Shown piece by piece: positions 26,640-34,852 of a stretch of 49,658 nucleotides of DNA (positions within the stretch are counted from its first letter, which is position 1; each line of letters opens with the position of its first letter). Both the position numbers and the translations under genes were made by a program. The stretch spans positions 1 to 49,658 of the forward strand of contig NZ_JAMOKF010000009.1 in NCBI RefSeq assembly GCF_023656545.1, given 5' to 3'. The notes beneath the pieces were generated by a model. The model saw nothing but the letters and a program-made list of their open reading frames with translations. It searched no databases and was not told where the DNA came from. The DNA comes from Micromonospora phytophila (GTDB taxonomy: Bacteria > Actinomycetota > Actinomycetes > Mycobacteriales > Micromonosporaceae).

Positions 26640-26993
26640 GGCGAGCTTCTTCGACCTCGACACCCGGAACTTCTGCGCACCCGACCCAACCCGCTGACCC
26701 CCGCCGAGGCTGCGCGGTCCCGCCGGGCCACCCCCGCAACCCGCAACCGATCCCGTGAAGGTCCAGCGACGGGCATCCAACACGGCGTCGTCATGGTCGT
26801 CGGGCAGAAAGTCGCCCTTGGGCGCGTCCACGCCGGCAAGACCGCCACCATCGACGTCCCCGACACCGAACTAGCCATCACCTGCGACTACGGCACCGTC
26901 CGACGCACCACCCACCAGCCCGTCCGCAACATCAAAGCCAGCCGACCCCGCAAGACCGACTCCCCCTACAGAACAGGCACGATGACCCGATGA
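26640..26993 (+). pseudogene. IS481-type transposase, C-terminal remnant with frameshift
   Basis: One frame reads DPVKVQRRASNT and, after a one-base shift near 26785, the next frame continues GVVMVVGQKVALGRVHAGKT, then TVRRTTHQPVRNIKASRPRK to the stop. This beta-rich tail with the RNIKA(D/S)RPRK ending is typical of the C-terminus of actinobacterial IS481/integrase-core transposases. The catalytic DDE core is missing. The stop overlaps the next start (ATGA), so that gene's start may be fortuitous. Confidence 0.7.
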
Positions 26994-27274
26994 GCGCCTA
27001 CGAGACCGGCAGGTTCACCAACATCCGTCCCGACGAGGTCAACCACGTCACCACGAACACCGACGCCGCCGACATCGTCGGACGGATGCTCACCGACCTA
27101 CGCGCCCACCCCACCGAGTGGGAGAACCACACCCTCGAACGCTTCCTGGACGCACTCGAGTCCTCGCTCAAAGCCCTGCGCGGCCTCTACCGCAACCGTG
27201 GAGACTACTTCCCTGACCAGCCGACCTGGAAGCAGTTCACCGAGGCCCTCATCATGGCCACCGGCCATGAGTAG
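26990..27274 (+). CDS. DUF7660-like small protein
   Basis: The product is 94 aa. The core EWENHTLERFLDALESSLKA, LRGLYRNRGDYFPDQPTWK matches the pattern I know from DUF7660 proteins: WEN-T-L-x-x-(F/Y)L-x-(A)-(L), a following helix, then YYRN-G and P-x-QP-(S/T)W. It has no signal peptide or membrane segment. Such proteins are often found in groups with SMI1/KNR4-type genes, and one lies 86 bases downstream here. The function is unknown; a link to toxin immunity is inference from neighbourhood. The first ten residues may derive from fusion to the transposase tail. Confidence 0.6.
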   Translation: MSAYETGRFTNIRPDEVNHVTTNTDAADIVGRMLTDLRAHPTEWENHTLERFLDALESSLKALRGLYRNRGDYFPDQPTWKQFTEALIMATGHE

Positions 27275-27427
27275 CCCGAACCGAAGCAAGCGTCCTAGTC
27301 CAACCGTCGAGCGCGGGGAGGTCCGGGCGGACAGCGCTTCGACGCTAGGCTGATCATCCGTGGCAACCATCGATGACATGGCTCGACTTGTTCCGCCGCC
27401 GGCAGCGCCGGTCCACGCGCAGGGCGA

Positions 27428-28201
27428 TTGGGCACGGAAGCAACGCTAGGCTTCACCCTGCCTACCGACTACCGTGCGTTGGTCGTCACTTACGGCCTGG
27501 GCCAGTTCGGTGACATCACCCTGTTCACGCCCTTCGCCGCAGCGACCTCCGGATACGCCGACCTGGTGTGGCAGGCCGGAGAACTACTCGACGGGTATCG
27601 GGATGTGCGCGGCGAGTTTCCGGAAGCCTTTCCCTACCCGCTATATCCAGAGCCCGGCGGCCTGCTCCAATGGGCCGCTACCGGGAACGGCGTCATGTTG
27701 TGCTGGCTGACCGAGGGCGTTCCGGACACATGGCCAGTCGTCGTCTTCGACTTCGGCGATCACTGCGACCGGTACGACACCGGCGCCGTCGACCTGCTCT
27801 ACGGGCACCTGAGCGGGCGTCGCCCGGTACCGGGCCTCGGTACGACGCACGGCATCCCCTGGTTCGACGCCGTCCGCGAACGTGACCACGTCTACGTGCG
27901 TTTGTCCGACAGCGACCGCCCGTACGAAGAACGCCTGCGCATCCTCCGCGCTGCCCTCACTCCCACGGCGGACCGCGGCAACTTCATCAGTGACCACGGG
28001 CGACAGAACCACTTCAAGGCCATCGACCGCGACTGGCTATTGACCTACGAAACCGCGTACGGCCACCAGATCCGCGTCGCGTTCCCACCGGGCGACGCTG
28101 CCACGGCCCGCGCCGTCGTCACCGCCGCCGCGCACGAGATGGGCTGCACGGTTCTAGCGACAACCACTCACAACGGCACACCAACCTGGATTGGCTCCTG
28201 A
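27428..28201 (+). CDS. SMI1/KNR4-family protein, frameshifted near its N-terminus
   Basis: The main frame gives 257 aa from a TTG at 27428. It has the SMI1/KNR4 opening TLGFTLPTDYRALVVTYGLG, then FGDITLFTPFA, LLQWAATGNGVMLCWLTEG and VVVFDFGDH. A GTG at 27360 opens a good N-terminus in another frame (VATIDDMARLVPPPAAPVHA, then QGDW) that hits a stop after 28 codons; joined by a one-base shift at about 27428-27432, the two give a normal full-length protein. It is thus probably a recent frameshift or a sequencing error. Bacterial SMI1 proteins often neutralise contact-dependent or polymorphic toxins. Confidence 0.7.
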   Translation: MGTEATLGFTLPTDYRALVVTYGLGQFGDITLFTPFAAATSGYADLVWQAGELLDGYRDVRGEFPEAFPYPLYPEPGGLLQWAATGNGVMLCWLTEGVPDTWPVVVFDFGDHCDRYDTGAVDLLYGHLSGRRPVPGLGTTHGIPWFDAVRERDHVYVRLSDSDRPYEERLRILRAALTPTADRGNFISDHGRQNHFKAIDRDWLLTYETAYGHQIRVAFPPGDAATARAVVTAAAHEMGCTVLATTTHNGTPTWIGS

Positions 28202-28880
28202 CCCTTCAACCCGCACATGCCGTTGACCGCGCACCCCTGACGGGCCGTCGAGTCGGCCCGGCTGAGTAGTAACTACGTGTAACAGCGGCGACCGGTCGGG
28301 CGGGAACCCGTATCGCGTCAAGTGGAGCCGATGTGTCATGCATCAAGTGGAACCCGACAGTTCTGGTGACGGCGTCCCCGCCGGCCGGGCCTGACCCGAC
28401 TTGAACTGGCTCCGTGCCTTGAAGTTGACCCGTCGAGCCGCCAGGCGGGGCGCCCGTTCTCGGCGCTTGCACGGGCCGGCGTGGTGACCTGATTAGGAGC
28501 TCGGGTTCGTCCCTCATCCCCGTTCTGTCCAGCATTCTCCTCGTGCTCAGCGGCCGAGCGACATCCCTCACGCACCATTTAGGAGGCGAAGTGAACGAGG
28601 ACCCGGACGTCACCGTAGGTGCGCGCGGCGGGGGCCTTCGGCGCGGGGACCTGGGCCAAGTCGTTCACGGCAATCCCGACCCACGAGGCGGCGAGGCCTT
28701 GGCCCGGGCCGGCGTTGGGCCGGTATGTGGGCCGGGGGCGGAGTAGCTGTCGGGCATCGCCTTCGACGCGAGGTCGTAAACAAGGTGCCGGTCGCTACCG
28801 CCGAAGCAGCGGAGGCATACACGCCTGCCGGCCCGCCAGATCGCGGGCCGGCAGGGGCGATGGGTGTTTCGGGTGGCCGC
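28202..28880. other. 679-base stretch without a supported gene
   Basis: A GTG at 28591 with a good GGAGG opens a 50-codon frame (VNEDPDVTVGARGGGLRRGD) to 28746, but its Gly/Arg-rich product has no family and I do not call it. The only clear element is the hairpin at 28824-28855. Confidence 0.35.
28824..28855 (-). terminator. 13-bp hairpin after the hydrolase gene
   Basis: CCTGCCGGCCCGC (28824-28836) pairs perfectly with GCGGGCCGGCAGG (28843-28855), loop CAGATC. It lies 25 bases past the stop of the minus-strand hydrolase and has no U-tract. Confidence 0.7.
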
Positions 28881-29702
28881 TCAGTTGGCGGTGGCGGCCT
28901 CGACGATCAGGGCGGCGACGGCGTCCGGGTGCGAGACCGCGACCGAGTGCGACGCCCCATCGACCGTGACGGTGCGGCGGGAGTCGGCCCGATCGGCCAT
29001 GAACTTCTGGCCAGCGATCGGAATGTTCTTGTCGGCACCGGCGAGCACGAACCACGAGGGGATCGACTTCCAGGCCGGGGCACCGGAGCCCTCGCCGAGC
29101 GCGGCGTCGCGGATCGGGCGCTGGGTGGCGGCGGAGAGGGCAGCCGCCGCGGCCGGAACGTCGGCGGCGAACTGGCCGCGGAACGCGTCCTGCCGGATGT
29201 AGAGGTCGTGGGTGCCGTCACCGAGCGGAACCGGGGGCGCCAGGGCCTCGCCGAGGGTGCTACCCGGGAACTGGCCGGACAGGCTGAGCACGGTCTCCCC
29301 GGCCTCGGGGGCGAAGGCCGCCACGTACACCAGGTCCTTGACGTTGGGGTTGCCCGCCGCCGCGTTGGTGATCACCGAGCCGCCGTAGGAGTGCCCGACG
29401 AGCACGACCGGGCCGGAAACGGTGGCCAGCAGGTGCTTCAGGTAGTCGGCGTCGGAGCTCAGGCCGCGCAGCGGATTCGCCGGCGCGATGACCGGGTATC
29501 CGCGCTTCTGCAGCCGCGACACCACCCCGTTCCAGCTGGACGAGTCGGCGAAGGCGCCGTGCACGAGCACCACGGTGGGCTTGGGGCTGTTGTGCTGGTC
29601 GGCGGCGGCGCTCGCCGTGCCGCTGCCGACGCCGGTGCCGAGGCTGGCCACGATTCCGACGGCAGCGAGGGCGGACAGGCTCAGCAGGTTCCGGATGCGC
29701 AT
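28881..29702 (-). CDS. Secreted alpha/beta hydrolase
   Basis: The product is 273 aa from an ATG with GAGGAG upstream. Residues 1 to about 35 are a signal peptide (MRIRNLLSLSALAAVGIVAS ... TASAAA). The hydrolase fold shows the oxyanion strand PTVVLVHGAFADSSSWNGVV, the nucleophile elbow VVLVGHSYGGS and a late His in VDGASHSVAVSHPD. It belongs to the EstC/salicylate-esterase-like group; the substrate is an unknown ester. It is divergent from a TetR gene, with repeated palindromes between them, so that TetR is very likely its repressor. Confidence 0.87.
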   Translation of the reverse strand: MRIRNLLSLSALAAVGIVASLGTGVGSGTASAAADQHNSPKPTVVLVHGAFADSSSWNGVVSRLQKRGYPVIAPANPLRGLSSDADYLKHLLATVSGPVVLVGHSYGGSVITNAAAGNPNVKDLVYVAAFAPEAGETVLSLSGQFPGSTLGEALAPPVPLGDGTHDLYIRQDAFRGQFAADVPAAAAALSAATQRPIRDAALGEGSGAPAWKSIPSWFVLAGADKNIPIAGQKFMADRADSRRTVTVDGASHSVAVSHPDAVAALIVEAATAN

Positions 29703-29718
29703 GACGACTCCTCGGTGA

Positions 29719-29829
29719 GGTAGAACGATCGGTCTTTCTACCGGGAAGACTAGTCGTTCTCCCAGCGTTCGCAAGGCGGCGTGGAGCACATCACGTCGCT
29801 ACCGTATGCGGTGGCAGAACGAACGGTCT
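29719..29829. promoter_or_regulatory. Cluster of TetR operators between hydrolase and tetR
   Basis: Three related sites are visible. Site 1 (29719-29742) is a 24-base palindrome with 20 matching positions and the core AGAACGATCGGTCT. Site 2 (29746-29760) contains AGACTAGTCGTTCT. Site 3 (29816-29829) is AGAACGAACGGTCT. Sites 1 and 2 are also inverted to each other. A TATGCT box (29835-29840) seven bases before the tetR ATG suggests a leaderless tetR transcript covered by site 3. Confidence 0.7.
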
Positions 29830-29846
29830 CTCTTTATGCTGAGGGG

Positions 29847-30473
29847 ATGTCATCCACCTCGGCGCTTGCCCCGCGGGACCGGTTGCTGCGAACGGCCTCG
29901 CGCCTGTTCTACGCCGAAGGCCTGCATACGGTGGGCGTGGACCGCCTGGTCAGCGAGGCCGGCGTCACCCGGGCGACCTTCTACCGCCACTTCCCGGCGA
30001 AGGAGGAACTGATCGTCGCCTACCTGCGAGGCCGCAGCCAGGAGATCCGCGCCGCCGTCGCGCAGATCCCCGCCCACCGCCGCGGACGCGAAGCCCTGCT
30101 GGGCATCATGCAATCCGTCGCCGAAGACGTGCGCCGAGCCGACTTCCGCGGCTGCGCGTTCCTCAACGCCGCAGCGGAATATCCGGACCCGGCCCATCCC
30201 GTGCGCGTGGCCGTCGAGGAACACCACGCCTGGTTCTTCCAGGCACTGCGCGACCAGGCGGCAGAGGCCGGGCACATCGACCCCGACCACACTGCGCGGC
30301 TGTTGGTGCTCCTGCGCGACGGCGCCCTTCAGGGCGGTGCCCTCGGCAACCCGGACCGCGTATGCGACACGCTGCTCAGAGCGGTCAACGACCTGCTCGC
30401 CGCGGCTGAACCGACCGGGGGTGGGGACGCGTCCGCCGAACATGACGTTCGCAGGGGGACGCTGGGCGGTTGA
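29847..30473 (+). CDS. TetR-family transcriptional regulator
   Basis: From the ATG at 29847 the product is 208 aa, normal for TetR. The DNA-binding domain reads RDRLLRTASRLFYAEGLHTV, GVDRLVSEAGVTRATFYRHF. The C-terminal domain (FRGCAFLNAAAEYPDPAHPV, HARWFFQ-like HHAWFFQALRDQ) is of the group that often controls oxidative or xenobiotic genes. An ATG at 29781 in the same frame would add 22 residues through the operator site and is unlikely. It faces the hydrolase gene across a cluster of matching palindromes and probably represses both. Confidence 0.88.
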   Translation: MSSTSALAPRDRLLRTASRLFYAEGLHTVGVDRLVSEAGVTRATFYRHFPAKEELIVAYLRGRSQEIRAAVAQIPAHRRGREALLGIMQSVAEDVRRADFRGCAFLNAAAEYPDPAHPVRVAVEEHHAWFFQALRDQAAEAGHIDPDHTARLLVLLRDGALQGGALGNPDRVCDTLLRAVNDLLAAAEPTGGGDASAEHDVRRGTLGG

Positions 30474-31129
30474 CCATCTCGTACGCTGCCCGCGGAGCGG
30501 CGGCCGAGCACAAGGAGGGTCGGCGCTGAGCGCTCGGCGCCCCATCGTTGGCCAGCGACCGTGTGGATGCCATCAATCCACGCTGCTGGGCGATCACCGG
30601 CCACGGCATCAACGGCCGGAAGCTTGAGCTCGGGTTGGAACGGAATGCCGCGATCGGCGGGCAACCCGGCGCTCCGCGTCCCGCGCGCCCGAGCCCCGGG
30701 GCCCGTGTACGGCTGCGGTCGACGGCGGCCGTTGACGGCGGCCGTTGACCCGCTACGGATGCTGAACCGGTAATACTGCGCCGCCCGTAGATGCATCGGG
30801 TCGTCATCCTGGCGGTCGTCATGGCGGCGGACCAGCTCGTACGGGGATCCCAGCAGGGCAGAGCTTGGATCGGCGTGCTCCACGCCGGGTTGGCGGTACT
30901 GTTCGGCTTGGACGGCGTCCCACAGGGCTGGTCGATGCGGGTAGTGCGCGATGGCCGCATGTGCGAATGGACCCGTGCCGACCTGCTGTGTCGGTTGGTG
31001 CGCAGCCGTCGTTTCTTATCCGCCAAGGCCCGGTCAGGTCGGGTATGTGGCCGACCGCCGATGGGGCGGGGACGTTGCGGTTGAGGCTTACCGCCTGTTC
31101 AGGGGCGAAGCTGCGCAGAAGCCCGCCGG
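30474..31129. other. 656-base stretch with a possible decayed minus-strand gene
   Basis: On the minus strand around 30740-30990 a frame reads AHYPHRPALWDAVQAEQYRQ, then GSPYELVRRHDDRQDDDPMH and LRAAQYYRFSI, which looks protein-like with fair GC3 but matches no family I know and lacks a clear start. A 13-base unit (GACGGCGGCCGTT) occurs twice in tandem at 30721-30746. Confidence 0.35.
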
Positions 31130-31564
31130 TTACAGGCAGGCGGTGACGATGGCGGTCACGCCGTTGAGGCGGCGGGTGACGATGAGGCCTTCGGTCAGCT
31201 GATGGGCGAGCCACAAACCGCGTCCACCGGCCCTGTCGGCCGCGGGCAGTCGCACCGGCAGGCTACCCAACGCTGAACCTCGGTCGATGACCTCGCAAGT
31301 CAGGACGTCGTTCTGCCGGCGCAGTTCGAGACGTCCATGGCCGCCGCCGTGTCGGACGGCGTTGGTAACCAGTTCGTGGACGGCGAGAACGAAGTCGTAG
31401 CCGGCGTCCCCGGTCAGTCCCTCGGCGGTCACCTGGGCATGGAGAGCATGCCGGAGCGTGCTGACCGTCGCTTCGGTGAAGTCCTGCGACAGCAGCGGCA
31501 CGACGCCGGTGACAACCCTCGGCGTCGGATGCCCCGGATCGAATGGCGCAGCCCCGTCCCTCAC
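31130..31564 (-). CDS. RsbW-like ATP-binding protein (anti-sigma/HATPase_c_2)
   Basis: The product is 144 aa, a single GHKL ATPase domain. The N-box is DFVLAVHELVTNAVRHGGG, the G1 box CEVIDRGSALGSL and the G2 box GGRGLWLAHQLTEGLIVT. In actinomycetes such proteins are anti-sigma factors/serine kinases that act with STAS anti-anti-sigma proteins, or relatives of unknown partner. No sigma or STAS gene is adjacent, so its target is not evident. GTG/ATG choices upstream are limited; the frame starts MRDGAAPFDPGHPTPRV. Confidence 0.8.
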   Translation of the reverse strand: MRDGAAPFDPGHPTPRVVTGVVPLLSQDFTEATVSTLRHALHAQVTAEGLTGDAGYDFVLAVHELVTNAVRHGGGHGRLELRRQNDVLTCEVIDRGSALGSLPVRLPAADRAGGRGLWLAHQLTEGLIVTRRLNGVTAIVTACL

Positions 31565-31924
31565 GCCCGCAGGTTACCCGCGTTCGGCCGCTCCGCGACC
31601 GTTGCGCAAAGACAAGTATCTGCAGCTCATGGGGGGCGGCCAGCCTCCCGGGGTGGTGGTTCCCCCGGGCTGACACGGCCCACAGCGCCCGCGAGCCTAG
31701 CCGGGTGGCGTAAGCACGCCGGCGGGGCTGTGTCATGTGCGCGGCATCGCCGGCCAGGAACAATGGTCCGGCCCGAACTTGCCCTTGTTGTGGCCCAGGC
31801 CAACCAGTTGTCGAACATGGCGCCGTCGGTCGACGTCACGGCCCCGTTCGGGTCGATCTGTTGCGTCTCGCGCGTGATCACCGATTCATAGATGAAGCAC
31901 TGTCGCATCCTGAGAAGAGGTCTC
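31565..31924. other. Intergenic stretch with a possible monooxygenase relic
   Basis: On the minus strand at about 31715-31775 the sequence reads PLFLAGDAAHMTQPRR, which matches the GD motif of FAD-dependent aromatic monooxygenases (GDAAH-x-x-P). Neither side continues the family, so at most a scrap remains. The right end must hold the promoter of the S8 protease gene. Confidence 0.3.
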
Positions 31925-32983
31925 ATGTCGATCATGCGATTACTGGCCGGCACCGCGGTGGTCACCGTCCTCGTGGCCCTCACCGCAACGCCCGCCCAAG
32001 CGGCTGTCAACGATCCGCTGTACGACAAGCAGTGGGGCCTGCTGCAGATCCACGCCGAACAGGCATGGGCAACCAGCACGGGATCCGGGGTGGTGATCGC
32101 GGTCGTGGACACCGGTGTCGACCTCAGCCACCCGGATCTGGCCTCCAAGCTTGTGCCCGGGGCGACCTTCGTCGATTGTGGCCCGGTGTCCTGCGGTGAC
32201 GGCGACTGGCGGGGGCCGAACGGCAGGCCCGACGCCGGCGACGAGCACGGCAGCCACGTTGCGGGCATCGCGGCCGCGGCCACCGGCAACGGCGTCGGTG
32301 TCGCGGGAGCCGCCCCTGACGCGAAGGTCATGCCGATCAAGGTGTTGGAGGCGGGCAGTGGCAGCTTCGCCGACATCGCGGCGGGCATCCGGTACGCGGC
32401 CGACCACGGTGCGAAGGTGGTCACCCTGAGTCTCGGGGCGCTGCCGGGCTCCCAGGCACTCACCCTCACCGGGCTCGAGTCGGCCGCGACTGAGGCGATC
32501 GCGTACGCGCACGCGAAAGGCGTGGCGGTCATCGCCGCCGCCGGCAACGAGACGGCACCGCTCTGCGACACCCCGGCGTGGGAACCCGGCGCCCTCTGTG
32601 TCGCCGCCACTGACCGCAATGAGGTGAAGGCGTGGTATTCCAACCTGGGCGTGAAAGCTGACGTGAGAGCGGTCGCCGCCCCCGGTGGTGCTGGCCTCGT
32701 CAACTGCGACGACGACGTGTGGTCCAGCGTCCCGGTGGACACCGGCTCGGCCGCCTGCGGGCAGGGCGACTACGACGCCTACGCCGGCACGTCGATGGCC
32801 ACGCCATACGTGTCGGGGGTCGCGGCCCTGCTCTTCGCCCAGCAGCGCAGCCTTGACAACGTGTACTCGGTGTTGATGTCCACTGCCCGCACCCCGGTCG
32901 TCGGCCAGCGTGGTGTCTATACGCCGATTTACGGCTGGGGCATCGTCGACGCCCAGGCCGCCGTGGCGGCGCCGCGCACCTGA
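31925..32983 (+). CDS. Secreted S8 (subtilisin-family) serine protease
   Basis: The product is 352 aa from the ATG at 31925, preceded by GAAGAGG; an ATG 11 codons earlier has no RBS. Residues 1 to about 27 form the signal peptide (ALTATPAQA). The catalytic triad is complete: Asp62 in AVVDTGVDLSHPD, His108 in GDEHGSHVAGIA and Ser290 in YAGTSMATPYVSGVAAL; the oxyanion Asn is in AAAGNE. There is no I9 propeptide; the mature-like domain begins at once (NDPLYDKQWGLLQIHAEQAW), as in the thermitase/fervidolysin type. Four to six Cys suggest disulfides. It acts outside the cell; nothing else is in the operon. Confidence 0.93.
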   Translation: MSIMRLLAGTAVVTVLVALTATPAQAAVNDPLYDKQWGLLQIHAEQAWATSTGSGVVIAVVDTGVDLSHPDLASKLVPGATFVDCGPVSCGDGDWRGPNGRPDAGDEHGSHVAGIAAAATGNGVGVAGAAPDAKVMPIKVLEAGSGSFADIAAGIRYAADHGAKVVTLSLGALPGSQALTLTGLESAATEAIAYAHAKGVAVIAAAGNETAPLCDTPAWEPGALCVAATDRNEVKAWYSNLGVKADVRAVAAPGGAGLVNCDDDVWSSVPVDTGSAACGQGDYDAYAGTSMATPYVSGVAALLFAQQRSLDNVYSVLMSTARTPVVGQRGVYTPIYGWGIVDAQAAVAAPRT

Positions 32984-33076
32984 CGCCGAGCGGGACGTCC
33001 CGGCTGCGGCTTAGCCGTAACAGCACCCCGACCATCGACGCCTGTTTCTTCGGAGGCTGGGGTGCGCGACCTCCGT

Positions 33077-33111
33077 GGCGGGCGGGATCCCGACCCCGGG
33101 TCCCGCCCGCC
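33077..33111 (+). terminator. GC hairpin downstream of the S8 protease
   Basis: GGCGGGCGGGA (33077-33087) pairs with TCCCGCCCGCC (33101-33111), with partial pairing inside. It lies 94 bases after the protease stop. The remaining 33112-33573 shows no gene I can support. Confidence 0.6.
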
Positions 33112-33573
33112 GTGACTGGAAACAGCGCACTACGAGGCTCGCCGGGAGTAGCGATTCCTCAATCGACACCCCGACCCACTTCACCGCAGCGACAGTGACG
33201 CTTCGAGACGTCGCGCAGCATCCGGGGAAGGATGTGCCGGCGGTCCAAGGCGCGACGGTTGGCACGCGGCCGTCGCCTCCATCCCCGCGCTGCCCGCAAC
33301 GTAGGCGTGTGCGCTCGGGGGGAGCTTCCTGCAGGCCTCGTCCTACAAGGCGGGAAGCGCTGCGTGGACCGTCGGTCGACGTCCACTCGCACCATCGCGG
33401 AAGATGGCGCTTTGCCGCGCTCTTCCCCAGCTGTCGGCCGTCTCCTTCACGTCTTCAGGCTGGCGATCACGCTCGTCACGGACGATCCCCTGCCGACAAA
33501 AACCTGGCGAGGAGTTGTCCTGACGGTAACAACCGGCCACCCGCAGGGTGCGAGGGCCGACACCCGTTGCACC

Positions 33574-34758
33574 TCAGTCGGCGAGTTGGCGCTCCAAGGC
33601 CACGTGCAGCCGCAGTCGTACATCCGGGTCCTGCAGCTGCGCACCGAAGAGCCGGCGCAGGGTGCGTAGCCGGTACCGGACCGTCTGCGGGTGCGCGTGC
33701 AGCGCCGCAGCCGTCGGGATCACCTGTCCCTGGGCGCGCAACCACGCATACAGCGTTTGAAAAAGAGTCTGCCGCGAGGCTTCCGGTAGGGCCTGCAAGG
33801 GCGCCAGCACTCGTGCGGCGAGAAGCTCGGCCACCCCTGGTTCCCACTGCGTGAGCAGCTCGAGCAGGTATTCCTCACAGCACAGCATCCGGTCGACCGG
33901 CAACTGTCCGGCACCCTGTAGCAGCAGGGCCCGCGCAGCCAGACGGTACGACTGCCGAGCCGACGCCAGCGGCACGTTCGGGCCCAGCGCGGCGCGGCGC
34001 CCGGCGAGTACGTGCCGCAGCCGGGCGAGACGCCCGGGAGTTTCGGGGTCGGCGACGACCAGCCGCACGGCGTTGTCGATCACCGTACCGACGGTGCCGC
34101 CGCCGACGGCGCGTGCGAGGTGGTCCGCGTCGGTGCCCTCGACGGCGGCGACGGCCACTGACGCCGGCAGAGGCCAGCGGGCCGCATCGGAGGCGGCGCG
34201 CAGGACGGGATCGCCCGGCGGGTCCGCCTGGACGAGCAGGGTGACGAGCCGCCGACGGGCCACGACCAAGTCGTGTGATGTGTCCTGCTGGGCTTGCAGG
34301 TAGCCCTCGGCCGCGGACCCGGCGAGGGCGTCGACGTAACCGAACAGGGCGGCGGCCAGCACGTAGAGCTCTTCCGGGGACAGCCGGTCGGTGCCGGACT
34401 CGACCAGGAACGACCAGATCTCGCGGGCCCCGATCGTCAGGGTGGTGCGCAGCGCGTCGACCTGGTGACCCTCGAAGAACTCGGTGCGTCCGAGGGCCCG
34501 GAACACCGCCCTGGTGGGTTCGAGGTCGCGGGCCGGGTCGGCGACGGCCTCGACGAACTCGGTCACCGCGGTCTCCACGCCCAGGGACAGCCCGCGCCCT
34601 TGGTCGCCGGTCAGCGAGCGACCCTGTGAGCGCATCTCCGCGCGTACGGTGTCCAGCAGCCGTGCGTGCAGTGCGTCCCGGCTGCGCCTCAGGTGCTCGC
34701 CGACATGGGCGCCCAGGTTGGCGAGCCGGGGTTCGATGTCCCGGACGGCATCCGACAT
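33574..34758 (-). CDS. PucR-type helix-turn-helix regulator
   Basis: The product is 394 aa. The C-terminal PucR HTH (HTH_30) is clear: LYAWLRAQGQVIPTAAALHA, then HPQTVRYRLRTLRRLFGAQL. The middle part (GPNVPLASARQSYRLAARAL; VDRMLCCEEYLLELL) is the GGDEF-like non-catalytic domain of CdaR/PucR proteins. The N-terminal 180 residues are helical (RsbT-rd-like) with no cofactor motif. Such proteins usually activate a nearby catabolic gene. It is divergent from an FAD dehydrogenase gene, 94 bases away, with two palindromes between, so that gene is its likely target. Confidence 0.85.
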   Translation of the reverse strand: MSDAVRDIEPRLANLGAHVGEHLRRSRDALHARLLDTVRAEMRSQGRSLTGDQGRGLSLGVETAVTEFVEAVADPARDLEPTRAVFRALGRTEFFEGHQVDALRTTLTIGAREIWSFLVESGTDRLSPEELYVLAAALFGYVDALAGSAAEGYLQAQQDTSHDLVVARRRLVTLLVQADPPGDPVLRAASDAARWPLPASVAVAAVEGTDADHLARAVGGGTVGTVIDNAVRLVVADPETPGRLARLRHVLAGRRAALGPNVPLASARQSYRLAARALLLQGAGQLPVDRMLCCEEYLLELLTQWEPGVAELLAARVLAPLQALPEASRQTLFQTLYAWLRAQGQVIPTAAALHAHPQTVRYRLRTLRRLFGAQLQDPDVRLRLHVALERQLAD

Positions 34759-34773
34759 GGGTCCCTCGCTTTG

Positions 34774-34806
34774 TCACCTCGGTGATAAGAGCAACGAAAT
34801 TTTCGT
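34774..34806. promoter_or_regulatory. Two palindromes between pucR-type gene and FAD dehydrogenase
   Basis: TCACCTCGGTGA (34774-34785) is a perfect palindrome, extended on both sides by near-symmetric TTG/TAA. ACGAAATTTTCGT (34794-34806) is a second perfect inverted repeat (6-1-6) in the most AT-rich part of the gap. They are candidate operator and promoter-proximal sites. Confidence 0.55.
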
Positions 34807-34852
34807 CACTGTACAACTCCTCTTTGGCACTCGGGTCCGTAAGGCTGGGCTG

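Noticed and set aside
28591..28746. Fifty-codon frame with a good RBS
   Set aside because: The product is low-complexity Gly/Arg-rich and no homologous family comes to mind; RBS alone is not enough.
30721..30746. Tandem GACGGCGGCCGTT repeat as part of a CRISPR or iteron array
   Set aside because: Only two adjacent copies exist, with no spacers and no further copies nearby.
31715..31775. GDAAH motif suggesting a flavin monooxygenase
   Set aside because: Only about a dozen residues fit and both sides diverge at once, so chance or a tiny relic cannot be told apart; not listed as a gene.
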